Positions 35,680-47,870 of a stretch of DNA of 64,000 nt are shown one piece after another. Below the pieces are notes generated by a model. It did no database searches, was not told where the DNA came from, and saw only the letters and a list, made by a program, of their open reading frames with translations. The DNA is from Salvator merianae (Eukaryota > Chordata > Lepidosauria > Squamata > Teiidae). The translations under genes and the position numbers were made by a program. The stretch covers positions 32,146,625 through 32,210,624 of the forward strand of contig QVOM02000029.1 of assembly GCA_003586115.2 (NCBI GenBank), in the 5' to 3' direction. How positions within the stretch are numbered: the stretch's first letter is position 1; every line of letters begins with the position of its first letter.

Positions 35680-36048
35680 CGTAAACCTTTCAGCTTTACT
35701 CAAGTGGACCAGGTGCTGATAAACCAGGCCAGGGTCCTGGCGAATTACATCAGATTGAAGGGCTTGGATAAAGAGCACAAAAATGTCTCCCTCCAGTTTG
35801 TTGCTTAGAAGGGCTGGCAAATCTTGAGGCTCAGTCATTGCTAAGAGCTTTGCACAGGTAGCTATGTCTTTGTTGGCATTCACAACGTTTACCATCTGAC
35901 CAAATTCATAGGCATTTAATGGCTTAGCAGTTACTACATTTTCGGAGCCTTTTGATGGCACACAGTTTCTTTCAGCACTCTGGTGATTTACTGCAGCATT
36001 CTGAGGAGTCAGGGTCTCTGCTTTTTCCTCTTCTTCATACTCATTCAC
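35680..36048 (-). CDS. SPAG1: SPAG1 coding exon: acidic linker and RPAP3_C domain (first part)
   Basis: The acceptor TTTTGTAAAG is followed by VNEYEEEEKAETLTPQNAAV, a variable stretch, then KPLNAYEFGQMVNVVNANKD and LPALLSNKLEGDIFVLFIQA, ending LSKAERFT with the donor TTTACG|GTAAGC (phase 0). The NAYEFGQ...LSNKLEGDxFxLxIQ pattern is the RPAP3/SPAG1 C-terminal domain, which in this family contacts RUVBL1/2-type partners. Confidence 0.95.
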
Positions 36049-38164
36049 CTTTACAAAAAATAATCAGAAACTCCGTTGGTTTTGGTAAGATTTTAAAATG
36101 TTACAAGCACGTAATTGAAAACCCTATCTCTGAAAGATTTTAGCCACCTGAATGATATGCAAAGTAACTCTGAATGTATAATGTTGTTTCATTCAAAAAT
36201 GCTATCTCAGTATCAAGTCCGAGTCCAAGTTGTAGGTGCAACCTGCAGCTAATCACACAGCTGACGCTGACTGTGTGATTTTTGGTACATGTTTGCTTAA
36301 ACTGCTTATTGACTATTTTTAAATAACGGATGCGCCTTTCTATCCTAAAAAGATTGTGGCAACATCTGCTAATAGCAGCCACGTGACATGAAGCAGAAAG
36401 CTATATAACACTCCCGAAAAAAAAGGCAGCAGTGCCCAGTTTCGCAACTAATTCACACTCATGTGCATGAAAACCTTTCTGTAACGTAATCTAAATCCAG
36501 CAACAATCATCTCCATTTGGAATCAAACTTTTGTGGAAACTTGCGCCATCAACCTGCATGTTCATGATACAGTTGTGGAAGGCCATTCTCAATGTAGCAG
36601 AACAGCTGCTCACATGAAGAATTAATTCATGAGCAGAACTGCAGTCCAGTACAGAACCTAGTACTAAAGGATCCAGGAAAAAAAAAAGAAAAAGAAAAGG
36701 ACCCTTTTCTGTTCTCCTATCCACTGCTGATCTGGACTTCTCACCTTCAACTGCTCTCAAAAGTACCTACATGGTTCTCTGCCTTCCTCCTGTTTTTCCA
36801 TGCTAGTAAAGGTTTACAGCTTTTCAGACATAGATTCCACCAGTTATACTGACTGCCTGGATATGTAAGGATTACAGGCTTTAATTTATAACATCAGAGT
36901 TTTCTTAGTTGTTTATTATGATTATTGCATTAAATATATGGATATGGGATTGTCAAAAAGTGTTACTTTGCTTATCTGTTTGATGGGCTACTTGAGAAAT
37001 TCCCATAGCCACGGTGGGAAATGTGCAGATTTCTGTACTATTCTTAGAATCAAGAAAGCAGAGTATCGTTCACCTTCACATTACACAGTTATTATTATAA
37101 ACATGTAAAGAAGCTGTGGTCATAAGTAACCTGAAATGCCAAGTAAAACCAGACATCTTAGGATAGGAATCTATTCCACTCCACCCTCACTCCCCGTTCC
37201 AATGAAGCAGTCACGAATACAAAGTATTTTTTGATGAACCCCAACAATGAAGAAAGTAAATGTGTGCCTTGCTTGACTCCAGCTTCTCAAACTAGAGCAC
37301 TGCCATCTGTTCCAAGTCTGTCACCTAAAAACATTTTCTCCATTTAAAAAATAGGATGCACTAAATTCCTCCAGCACCATCTACTGAGAAAGAACACGCA
37401 GTGTAAGTATCCAATTAAACTTTCTCAGTTGACTGGTGTGTAATTGGACAAGCACACTCCAATCATGTGAGGAACATACCCAAGCAATCTCAAACTAGGG
37501 AGGGTCTAAAGCACCTTCTTCCCAAAGGTTGCATCAACTGATCTATAAAGATCTAACTTAGAATATTTAGGAAAGGTAGGCGGAATTCTCCACATAGCTG
37601 CATGATCAATTTCACTCAAGGAAGCAGAATACGGCCAATATGATAACCGACCTAATGAAATGAACTGAAATTGATCCTGGCATTGCCTTGCCCTGAGACT
37701 TCTATGCAAGGCCACAATACAGGCTTTGGCTAGATGCCTGTTGTCCTAGCTTAAGCTGGATGGTAACAAATAAACAAGGTGTCTGCCTTCCTAACATCTT
37801 GGGTCCAGCATATACAGATATGAAGTGCTTTCCTACCATATGCAAACCCTTCACAGGACATGGGATAGTTTTGGACAAAAAACAATTATAGACAAGTATC
37901 TTGGTTCATATGGAATTCTGAATCCACTTTGGGATGAATAAAACCAAGGAGTCATGAGGAAGCATGCGTGGATGAAATCTAACTCATAAGGTCAAAAGTA
38001 CTGATATTCTTCTAGAGGAGGCAATAACCACTAAGAATATCTGGTAAATGATCAAATAGTGGCTGATTAAGTGCCTTGAGGACAGTGTTAAGCTGCCATG
38101 AGGGTAAGTGATGCACTTAGCCCTTTTTATAAACATTTGAGGAAAGAATACTGTGGCACCACAC
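36049..38164. other. SPAG1 intron, no recognised element
   Basis: About 2.1 kb of unique sequence with an A-rich run at about 36,678-36,699. No exon or RNA gene recognised. Confidence 0.45.
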
Positions 38165-38560
38165 TTCCAGAAGGACACTGATAGGCTGGAACAGGTTCAC
38201 AGGAGGGTAACAAGCACAATACAGGGCCTTGAAAACATGCCCCAAGGGTTAGCCTGAAGGAACTGGGGCTGTTCAGTCTGGAAAAAAGTGAGGGGAGACA
38301 TGCAATTAGTATTCAGGAGCATAAGAAGTTGGCATATAAAAGATGGTCAGAAATTCTTCTCCAGAGCAACGGATAGTAAAACCAAAAATACTGGGTATAA
38401 GTTGCAGCTTCCTAGATTGCAGCTGAGTATGAGAAAGGATTTCCTGACTGTAAAATCTGTACCACATTGGACCAGTCCATCTATGGAAGTTGGAGGTCCT
38501 CCATATCTGGGGGCTTTCAGGAAGAGACTAGACAGTCACTTCTCAACATGGCTCTGACTT
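38165..38560 (+). mobile_element. CR1 LINE 3' end (bird/reptile type)
   Basis: Sense: ATAGGCTGGAACAGGTTCAC, GAACTGGGGCTGTTCAGTCT, AAGTGAGGGGAGACATGCAA and TTTCAGGAAGAGACTAGACA. This differs from the other CR1-like family in the window and is closer to classical CR1. It is antisense to SPAG1. Confidence 0.8.
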
Positions 38561-38799
38561 TCTGCCCAGGAGCCGAGTACAGATATTAAACATTGTTTCC
38601 TGATACTGAGAAGCAAAGTCCTGTTTAAAACATCTTAGATCACTCATTTTAAACTGGCCAGAAGGCTGCTGAATTAAACCCCCTGATTTTCTCTTTTTCC
38701 TGAATAAGAAGATTTGGGATGGGAGATTAAGAGGCTTTTTAAAACTTCAAATTCTGCAGCTGCATGGTAACCTTAAAAAGAACCAGTGTAGCTAGTTGG

Positions 38800-39020
38800 T
38801 GAGCCAGTGCAGTGAAGTGTAATGGCTAGAGCACCTGGAGAACCTAGAAGTTCCTGGGTTCAAATCTCTATCCTGCTGTGAAATCTCAGTGGGTGACCTT
38901 GAGCCAGTAACAACCTCTCAGCCTAACCTACCTTGCAGGGTTGTTGTGGGGATAAAAGGGAGGTGAGGTGACCGGTGTACACCGCCATGGGAGAAAATAT
39001 AAAGGCCATACATTATAAGA
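38800..39020 (+). mobile_element. tRNA-derived SINE with CORE/MIR-like body
   Basis: Tail of a tRNA-like head: GTGTAATGGCTAGAGCACCT (A box region) and TTCCTGGGTTCAAATCTCTA (B box). The body has TCTCAGCCTAACCTACCTTG and CAGGGTTGTTGTGGGGATAA, a module shared by many amniote SINEs. Confidence 0.75.
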
Positions 39021-40928
39021 AAAATTAAATTAAAAAAGCTCAAAACTGATCAGGCAAATTCAGCTCACTGAACTCCAGGTAAAGGGAAACCTGCAAGCCA
39101 TCATGGGCGATATGATCTTTTATTGGCTTTTTTACCTTCAAGCCAGAAAAAAAAATCAAGACAGCCATCAAAATAAAATAGCAGCAAGTCTGGAGAAAGC
39201 ACAGCAAATAAAGCAGCAGAGGATGTACTGAAAGGCTGAGGGAAGCCTGGGGTGGTTAGTGCAAGGTTAACTGACTGGTAGAGCAACCCCAAGCCACTGG
39301 GGCCTCCTACACCATTCTACTGAGAGAGAAAAGTTCAGAGTTTGCATCTGAAAACTAACTTCAGCACAGACTCTGAAGTTCTTGCTGATGTCACTTTTCA
39401 GAGCTTCCTTGTTCCAAATGACATTCCAGCTGTCTCAGATTTTTACCCCCACCAAAGGAATTTTTCCTGTTAACCTTCCCTGGAATTGTGGTAAGGCTGG
39501 TATTAATATAGTTTTGAGATATGATTTTTGCCTTTTTCACATTCAGTTAACATACAATATCTCAAGCAACTTCCAGTCAGGGTGAAAACATTGAAGTCAT
39601 CTTGGGATTTTGTTTGGATTGCAAGATATCCTCTTTGTCTTCCCAATGCAATGCTGGTTCCAAGATTCTGAAAATCAGTTGCAACACAATTGCAAGAAAA
39701 CCAGCAGTGACACTGTGTTTCCCAGAACAGTTCTGGCAGGTCTAGAGAGCTCCATATGGTATTACCTCATTGGGAACTTCCTGGAACTCACAAAATACAC
39801 GCAAAAGGGGAGAGGGGAGTGTTGCAAGTGCCAGGAAGTCCCCAGTGAGGTGACATCACAAGGACCTTGCCAGATGTACAGGTAAGTGAATTTATGCTGA
39901 CATAGGTGGTCGGCCATGGCATGGGGAAGTGTCAGATTCCCTTTTACAGTCCATTTGCTGTTTGGAAACAGCCTTAATTACTTTTAATAGTTTCACTATC
40001 CCTCTGAAAATAAGGTTTGGACCTAAATGTGCTGTAGAAAATTAGAAAAAAAATAATAATGCAAGTGTAGTCTTTGTCATTTACTCTGTCCAGGTTCTTG
40101 TTTTCCTAGTGTCTGTGTTGTTTACATATACGCAGACAAACAAAAGTAAATGAGACACACTTCTTTAGAAAAAATCTTACATTAATCTATTAAACCTAAT
40201 CATCTTTAAGCAACATCATTATGTATACCAGCCAAGTATACAAAATAAACGTATACGTTTATTTTGTATGCAGTTAAATAGATATAATTATATTGTGCAA
40301 TTTTACACCACGCATCCTGGGAAAAAAAATCAGGCCAATACTATGTATGGTTTGGCTGCAGGGCTTAAAGACAAGTGGAAAACAGAAACTACATAGTTTT
40401 TCACCCACTGATGAGAGTGAAACATGCATATACAAAGGCTGCAATACGCTCTAATCAAGTAGTTTCTTAGAAACCAATTATTGGGTTCCCTAATGATGGC
40501 TGAATTAGTAAATAACAGCTCAGCTGAAGGGCAGCTGTATTTATAGTATCAATGGAAAGAAAGTCCTTTTAAAGCAGAGTAATTAACATTATTATTTAAG
40601 AATTTAACATGAAGCCTTCCAGATACTGGAGACTACAACTTTCATCGTATTTGACAACAGACTACTTTAGCTGGGAAAAGTGGAAGCTTTCTGCAAGATC
40701 AGGAAACGATCACACTGGCTCCCCTTTTTAAAGTTTCATAACACGACCTACAAAAGATAACTTGAACTGTTTTTTCCAAAGAGAAGTCACCCACATTACC
40801 AAACTATAAACATATTACACCATTTGCATATTAATCTAGCTGCCAAAAGTTCTTACCACAGCTCAGAGACCAATTTAAAAATTCCACTAGGCAACTGAAT
40901 TTCAGGCTTCTTATGTTTAACAAAATAC
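39021..40928. other. SPAG1 intron, unique sequence with one perfect palindrome
   Basis: No transposable element recognised. The notable feature is the palindrome at 40238-40269, listed separately. Confidence 0.45.
40238..40269. repeat. Perfect 32-bp palindrome
   Basis: ATACAAAATAAAC, then GTATAC, then GTTTATTTTGTAT: two 13-bp arms around a self-complementary 6-bp centre, with no mismatch and no spacer. Confidence 0.95.
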
Positions 40929-41093
40929 CTCTTGGATTTCAATTTTTTTCCTTTCCTTCTGTGGTCCATCATCTGTAACTTCACCTTGCAATTTAAGCAA
41001 CTGTGTTACTTCCTGTAGCTCCTGCTTAATTTCATTAATAGTTGGATCTATTAGAAGAGCTTTATTCAGATCATCCATACTGGCCTTGTAGTT
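40929..41093 (-). CDS. SPAG1: SPAG1 coding exon: TPR cluster 3, third repeat and acidic linker
   Basis: The acceptor CTTTATTTCAG is followed by NYKASMDDLNKALLIDPTIN and EIKQELQEVTQLLKLQGEVT, ending KERKKIEIQE with the donor CAAGAG|GTATTT (phase 0). It holds the last TPR helix pair, a helical extension and the start of a charged linker. Confidence 0.94.
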
Positions 41094-42396
41094 CTGAAAT
41101 AAAGAAGACACAATTGCTGGCTTTAAAAACTAGATTGCTTCTGATGTTACAATACAGATGAATGGCAGCAAAACAAAGGCAGCGAGAAGTGGGACTACAG
41201 CATTTATGAGCAGCTCTTTTAAGTGGTTGAACCACTTGTTATGTCTCCAGGAATTCCCAGCATGGGGAAGGAAAGGCATTTGGGCTTCTGGCTGTCAGGT
41301 GTGGGTAAGAAAGAAATGCTTCTCTCCTATTTTGTCTAGGATCCTGATTCAGATTGTTATCAGCAAAATGGAGGCACGGAAGGTTCTAATGGTAAATTGC
41401 AAGAAATGATACAGGTTAAAAAAAACCCCAAAGTTTAAGGCAGTTGTTTGTGCAAGAAGTCATGAAGATATAGAAGGAATATACTGTGTCTGATTTTTTT
41501 TCAGTCCTCTTTCTTACAACACACAGTAAGAATCTGCAAGTCATTGCATGACTGTCTCAACTGGGAGGGACATGAATAAACAGCACTGATAAACAGCACT
41601 GAACTTATCTGATGTTCTGCTGTAGATGAAAATGCCTCCTGTATCTGGAGTTCCAACAAGATGACTATGAGTTTCACAAAGATACCCTATGTAATGATAA
41701 ATTTGTAATTTGTTTCAGTCCAGCATAACTACCATTTGTAGTAAGGAGCGTTCTTATGTTTGCACAATGTCTGGACAAAAATCCCCAAGATGTTGTGACA
41801 CTGAAGTCATACTGGTGTCATGACATGGTGTAAACCCAGCCGTACTACTGCCACGCTGTTTTACACTACCACAGGAAGCGAAGAGAGGATGCTCACTGAA
41901 TAACCCTACCATACCATTTCCTGGTCTTCAGATCCTGGACAGAGCAATATTCTTCTACTGCTGGTTGTTGCTATATGGCCTGCCTGCTTCAGTTTGGAAT
42001 CCAAAAGCATGGATTCAGGCAGTCTTCTGCTGCTGAAGGAACTCCTCACATCTGCACTCTTTCCCCTTTGTTCCCAAGGTCAATGGACCTTAAAGTTTTT
42101 GGGTGGCACTGGATGAAGATGAAGTGATGCTTGTTGGCTAGCAGGCTGATACAGGTTCTTGTCCTCAACCATATCTGACAGTGGAGAGGCAAGGCTTGGT
42201 TGCCTTTACTGTGGCCCACCCACAAAGAATTTAGGCCACTGGAAGCTTGGTTTACACCCAGGTTCTCATGATGTGTTCCAAAATGCAGCATATTTTATCT
42301 TACTATTCCTAACTCTTCAAGCAACCTGAATCCCACTCTCTCTTTTTAAAGCACAATTGCTAGACAACAGGGTACTAAAAGAATGTTCCATTTTAC
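41094..42396. other. SPAG1 intron, no recognised element
   Basis: Unique sequence of moderate AT content; nothing assignable. Confidence 0.45.
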
Positions 42397-42523
42397 CTTT
42401 AATCCTTTGCATGCAAGAGCTCTTCTGTATAAAGCTTTTATATTAGAGCCATCTGTCTGAAGAACATAATCGCAGTCCCTTTTTGCCTCTTCATATTGGA
42501 ACAACTTCAAGTAGCAAAGGGCT
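42397..42523 (-). CDS. SPAG1: SPAG1 coding exon: TPR cluster 3, second repeat
   Basis: The acceptor TGTTATATTAG is followed by ALCYLKLFQYEEAKRDCDYV and LQTDGSNIKALYRRALACKG, with the donor TTAAAG|GTAAAA (phase 0). It is a typical TPR ending in the conserved AxRRALAxKGLK. Confidence 0.95.
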
Positions 42524-43044
42524 CTAATATAACACAGAAAAAATACCAGCATAAAAACATATTATAGCTTCCACAGAATTCTGAGACAAGATTTTTCATT
42601 TTACACAGCTAGGAAAAAGGGTGTTTTCACCAGAAGAACAGCCATGGTAGCTCATTTCCGACTCATTAATGGGAGATAATCTACCTAGACTTTTATAACC
42701 CTTTCTACGTGACAACTTAGAACTGCCTTAATGTACAAACGTGGACTTTCATCTGACAACTCTCATCATAGAAGCAGGTTTATCACAAGCATAAAAGGGC
42801 TTTATATAACTGATTTCCCACTAAACTGAATGCGGAACCTACTGATCTGAATGAAGTGGACTGGGTGTGAAATGCACAGAGAGATATCAAAACCTGCCAT
42901 ATACTGGATCAATCCACTGAGCCACCTAGCTTAATGTTGTTTAGCATTGACAAGCTATACTCTTCCTAGACCTTCTCGATGATGATGTCACAAATGGAAT
43001 CTTTCTCTTATCACCCTTCCCCAGCGTTTTAGACGTCACCTTAC
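42524..43044. other. SPAG1 intron, no recognised element
   Basis: Short unique intron within TPR cluster 3. Confidence 0.5.
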
Positions 43045-43186
43045 CTATTGGTGAAGATAGTTTTTTCCTCAGAATTCAACTTCACACATTCATTGTACTT
43101 CATCAGTGCTTCTTTATAGTTACCATTTTTCGCAAATTCGTTCCCTTTATTCTTTAGAGCCTTGAACATCTCTTCGGAGTTTTCAC
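43045..43186 (-). CDS. SPAG1: SPAG1 coding exon: TPR cluster 3, first repeat
   Basis: The acceptor GGAAATCAG is followed by ENSEEMFKALKNKGNEFAKN and GNYKEALMKYNECVKLNSEE, ending TIFTNR with the donor CAATAG|GTAAGG (phase 2). FKALKxxGNxxxxxxNYKxALxKYxECxK is a TPR. Confidence 0.95.
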
Positions 43187-45242
43187 CTGATTTCCAAATT
43201 GAACAAAGATGGACTGTCACTAGGAGTAACCCTGAGCAGGAAGAACACTTTTGCAGTAGTTTTACAGCATTCAGAAGGCTAGAATTTCTAGGGCACGTAT
43301 AGTTCATTCCTTAAGGAAAAATCCACACCAGCACTTTTTTCATGCAAACTTCTATGTAGCAACCTGTACTAGAACAAGAGGCAACTGAGCATTTACATCA
43401 TTCTCTTTATTAAGGAACTCTGATTACTATCACTCAGCTGACAGGCAGAACAAAGTCATCAAAGACTGAGGTAAGGATGGACAGATGTAAAAATCTGCAA
43501 AATAAAAAATATATACATATTTACTAAATGATGAAACAGAATTCCCTATGAACTTTCAGAACCAGTAGAAGGCTCAGGGTACCCAGGAACAAAGAGTTCA
43601 GTCATGAAACTCATAAGTAGTCTTGAGAAATTATTTCCTGAGCTAGTCTACCTCGCAGCTGGTTCCCTCTGGCGGTGGGGAACACAAAGTAAAATAAGTC
43701 TACTGCATTCATGTCTTGCTTGAAGTCTAACTATAACCATCTGTTTGTCCAATGTAAGAATGTGCTACCAGATTTACCAGAGTCATTGATCCAATCCAGC
43801 ACAGAACGTCTTAAGCTCAAAAGATGGTTATGAAAACAAAACATGGGAAGGAAAGAACCATATATGCTTACTTAAACCTTTTGGAGGAAATGCTGTGTTG
43901 GTTGTCTTTTGCTACCAGGCCAACACAGTCCAAATTACATGGAATCTAAACACTTAAAGCAGTACTTCTCTTGACAGCTATCAGTCTATACCCTAAAATC
44001 TGCAGAGAAGGCTTACTGATGGTTCCACAGGAAATCATGGTCCACTCTGTAATATGATAGCAATGAGGCCAATGCTATTGAAGGGCGGTTTTTTTTAAGG
44101 AAGTAGTTCCAATACAGCCTTTCCCAAAATGAAAATGGTTCGATGTTGATATTTTAAAAAAGTATTCTATGTAAAGATGGACCCTGTTGCCCCATAAAGA
44201 AAAGCTTTGCTCCTCATAACACTCTATACTTTATCAGGATAACAAGGATTGCAAATTAGTCCATTTTGCAAAAAAAGCCTGCACATACAGAACACTACAT
44301 AAATTTAATTCTACGATGTTTGCGACCAGTTTCCAGCTTTCCTTTCCAGAAGATCTGGTTTGCATTCAAGATTGCTGGTATTGCCATGAAGCATAACTAA
44401 CAGAATGAAATATGGATGTAAGTTCCAAAAATGGGTTCCCCCTTTTTAAAATAAACAACACTGACTCCTGTGTTCAGTTACCAAAAACGTAAGTGCTCCA
44501 GGTAAGACATGTAAAAAGACCTTTCTGGTTTTCACTTCATTTTTTTAAAAAAAACTATAGCTGACATTAACTGCAGGTGGTTATTACCCACCCACCTTTT
44601 GTACACATTCTGGTGTCCAGCTCTGCTGATCTCCAAGCACCTCCTACATCTGACAAGCATCCACATGCCAAAAAAACACTCCAGTTCTTCCTTGCTATGC
44701 AATACACCCTTGCCATCTCCATATAGCAATTAAATGCTGGCAGCCTTATCTCAAACCCTTTAAGGCTACATAACACAGCCAGTGAATTAACAAGCTAAGA
44801 GTACAATGTAACCTTTTAAGACAGATTTCCTGTTACATTTCCCTTGCGACTCGAGAGGAAAACTGGTGTAACTCAACTGATGGCTACAACAAATGTTTTA
44901 GAATGTTTAAGGTTCTCTTTCGTTACATATGATCCAAACAGCCCTGCACACACATATCCAAACACAGTGTGTATCAAACTTTCCCAGATTCCACTTCTGA
45001 CTGATGTTCTTCAGATCCTACCAAAAGTAATTGCAAAAGCTGTTTCAATTTTCTTGTTGCAGAGAGTACAAAAGGCTTCACAGAAAGCTTATTAAGAGAA
45101 CACAGGAAGAAATTTAAGTAAATATATGGAGGTTATATATGCAGGTCCATTGGTTACTAGACCAAAATTTGAAGTACATTACTATAACAGATGCTTTTTA
45201 AAATAATACATTTTAACAATCCTACTGACAAAAAACACATAC
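43187..45242. other. SPAG1 intron, no recognised element
   Basis: About 2.05 kb, AT-rich, without LINE, SINE or TIR signature. Confidence 0.45.
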
Positions 45243-45418
45243 TATGAATCTCTGTCTGAGGCACTCCAGGCTTGCTTGCAGTTTTTGTCTGCTTTGTCTC
45301 TGAAGTAACACTTCCTCTCTCCCAGTAGTGTAACTGGACAGAAACAGGAACCGCAGGAATTGGAGGTAACTTCTCCCTCCAATCTGGACCATCCTGATCT
45401 ATTAAAGTTCTGGTTATC
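45243..45418 (-). CDS. SPAG1: SPAG1 coding exon: linker between TPR clusters 2 and 3
   Basis: The acceptor CCCGCCCTAG is followed by ITRTLIDQDGPDWREKLPPI, PAVPVSVQLHYWERGSVTSE and a Thr/Lys-rich end; the donor is TTCATA|GTATGT (phase 1). DGPxWREKLxPIPAVPxSV is conserved with mammalian SPAG1. Confidence 0.93.
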
Positions 45419-46029
45419 CTAGGGCGGGAAAGATTTTTCACAGATCATAAATATCCCCAAAGGAGACCAATGCCATTTCCACTGTCTTCAGCTTCTAATG
45501 ATAACTATCAGAATTATTATTAAAAAGACACAAGAGTAGGAAGTTCATAGCATTTATTTTCATCTATCTGGCCAACTGCAAGCTTAAAATGTTGGTCACT
45601 GGATACAGTACAAACCAACTCCTTCTTATATTACATTGCTTCCAGGATCTTACAAGCATTTGAGAAATGCTCTAAGGATTCAGAGGTGATGAGAAACAGT
45701 TTCAGTAGTCATAAATATGCTTTCAAAGTTCATACATTATTTTAGCTTCACTTAATTCTATTTCATGCAATCCAGAAACAAATACATTGCAAGCGGAAAA
45801 TGAATTACCAGCAAGAGAAGAATGAGGAAGAGAAGGAAGCAGCTGAACTAAGGAGATGAGCTGCCAGGAAAGAAGGAGCAATAAGCAGTGAAGCAAAAGC
45901 ATAAATGAGACCTAGAGTGGGGGAAAAAGTCAACATGTCAACAGAAAAATAAAACAATCTTAAAAGAAGAGTTCTTCAATAGCAACCAGAAAGCATTCTG
46001 GATAACCTGGCAAGTATCTAAATGCAAAT
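45419..46029. other. SPAG1 intron, no recognised element
   Basis: Unique AT-rich DNA leading into the CR1-like insertion. Confidence 0.45.
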
Positions 46030-47370
46030 GTAAATAGAGCACTATCTGGGGCAAAGAATCCCAGTTATGCCTATAAACTGACTGGGCCAGAACTTTCTGT
46101 GACCAGGAAAAGGCTTTTGGGGTTCTGGTAGACAGTTCAGTGAAGGTGTTGGCTCAGTGCACAGCAGCAGCAGCAGCAGCAAAAAAAAAAGCAAATTCAA
46201 TGCTGGGACAATTAGGAAGGGAACAGAAAATAAGGGCCTTTTTGCTCTTTCCACCATAGCACAGGATAATTATCCTGTTCTAAGGTGGAACAGACTTTGC
46301 AGCGTGAAAGCCATTCATACTACAAGGCCTTAGAACAGACCAGTAGCAGGCTACCAGCATTCACAGTGCGAATGCTGGCAGCCCGCACCATTACAGCGGC
46401 AGGAAACTTCCAGCTGCTGCTAAGGCAACTGGGAATGCTGCATGACTGTGCCACTGCAGCCGCAGTCACGCTGCACCAGTTTGCATTTGCACCCAGAAGA
46501 GGATGCAAATGCATTGTACAGAGAGCAGACCAGTCGCTCCTGGTAGAGCTGTGGAACATGATTTTGTGCTCTACAGCAAAGAGCGATTGGGAGCAGCTGT
46601 AGTCTGCTCCTGATCCCCAGGGCTTCCAGGCAGTGCGGAAGCACGGCACTAGTGAGCGTCCTGATGCTCACTAGCGTAAAGTGTGAAAAGGTCCTCTGTT
46701 GACAAAGGTCACACTATGTCTCTTTATAAATCTACGGTGATGCCACATTTGGAGTTTTTGTGTGCAATTCTGGTCACCACACCTCAGAAAGGATATTGTG
46801 AAACTGGAAAAAGATGCAGGAAAAGGCATCTAGAATGATCAAGGGATTGGAACACCTCCCTTACAAAATCAGGCTGCAACATTTAGGCCTCTTTGAAGGA
46901 CAGTGTTTAAGAGGTGACCTGATGGACATATATAAAGTCATGCATAGTGTGAAAAAGGTATATAGAGAAAAATTATTTTCTACATTGCACACCACTAGAA
47001 CCAGGAGGCATTCTATGAAGCCAATAGATAGGAGAGTTAGGATTGACAAGGGCAAGTATTGTTTCACCTAGAGGGTCATTAGTATATGGAAATTAATATC
47101 AGAAGAGATGGTGGCAGCAAGCAGCCAGGATAGGATTAGACAAATTCATGAAGGACAGGTATATCAATGGCTACTAGAACTAGTGCCTAAATACTGCCTT
47201 AAGGTTGGAGAGACAGGTGAAGGAATTGCGTGCAGGTGAAGTATTTTCTTTGTCTTCTGCTTGAGAATGCCCAGAAGCAATTGATGGGTCACTGTGTAAG
47301 AGAAGACGCTGGATTGGATGGGCTGCAGCCTGTTCCAGTATGTCTCCTCTTACTTTCTCTTTAATGCTCT
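46030..47370 (+). mobile_element. CR1-like LINE 3' half with nested MITE
   Basis: Sense copy of the same family as 11709-12755: TAAACTGACTGGGCCAGAAC, CAGTTCAGTGAAGGTGTTGG, AATTAGGAAGGGAACAGAAA, then after the MITE CTCTTTATAAATCTACGGTG and the family 3'UTR (CTTCTGCTTGAGAATGCCCA, CTGTTCCAGTATGTCTCCTC). Comparison with the other copy shows that 46234-46694 is inserted. It includes a small (GCA)n run at about 46,162-46,180. No intact frame. Confidence 0.85.
46234..46694 (-). mobile_element. GGGCC-ended MITE, copy C, nested in a CR1-like LINE
   Basis: Inverted relative to copies A and B: it begins GGGCCTTTTTGCTCTTTCCA with ACAGGATAATTATCCTGTTC near the left end and finishes CACTAGCGTAAAGTGTGAAA followed by AGGTCC. 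The last base of the expected GGCCC end is mutated. No coding content. Confidence 0.78.
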
Positions 47371-47399
47371 AACCATGACAGCAAGGCAACCTAATCCCC

Positions 47400-47870
47400 C
47401 CTGGTATCCACCCCCTCCCACACACTCTGAAGCAAAATCCAGATCAAGTGTATAATCTGCCCCAAGTGTTAGACACATAAACAGCTGAGACAGCCCCATG
47501 GCTGTCATGGAGACCATGAAATTCTGAGCTAGACCAAGGAAACCTGTTCAGCATCAATGGGCCTTTCTGAACTTGGACTTATTTCAGATTATATCTCAGA
47601 ATAGAGACCTGCCATCTGCATGCTACTGCAGACTATGGTAGGCCGTGGGCAAGACCTTTTATTGTTTGCACTAGCATGTGAATGGCAGGTCCCTATTCCG
47701 GGATATAATCCACAATAAGGCCAAGTGCAGAAATTGCCAATGTTGCAGTCGCCAAGACCACTACCCTGGGGTTCTCTGGTACCACACCAGAGGTCACCTC
47801 CACCAACTTGGTTCCCACACCAGGCCAAAACTAGAGCAAAAAACATGTATAAATTCTTACTATACAGAAA
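47400..47870 (-). mobile_element. Probable L2-like antisense remnant around a small MITE
   Basis: CTGAGACAGCCCCATGGCTG and TCATGGAGACCATGAAATTC parallel the antisense L2 copy at 32,555-32,600 (TGAGGCAGCTCTATGGTTGT). The match is short, so the assignment is tentative. A 180-bp inverted-repeat element lies inside. Confidence 0.4.
47559..47738. mobile_element. Short fold-back MITE (about 60-bp arms)
   Basis: The left arm has GGGCCTTTCTGAACTTGGAC, TTATATCTCAGAATAGAGAC and CTGCCAT; the right arm is its diverged complement (GGTCCCTATTCCGGGATATA, AAGGCCAAGTGCAGAAATTG). Arms align for about 60 bp around a roughly 60-bp loop. Its outer end GGGCCTTTCTGAACTT resembles the ends of MITE copies A-C. Confidence 0.75.
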
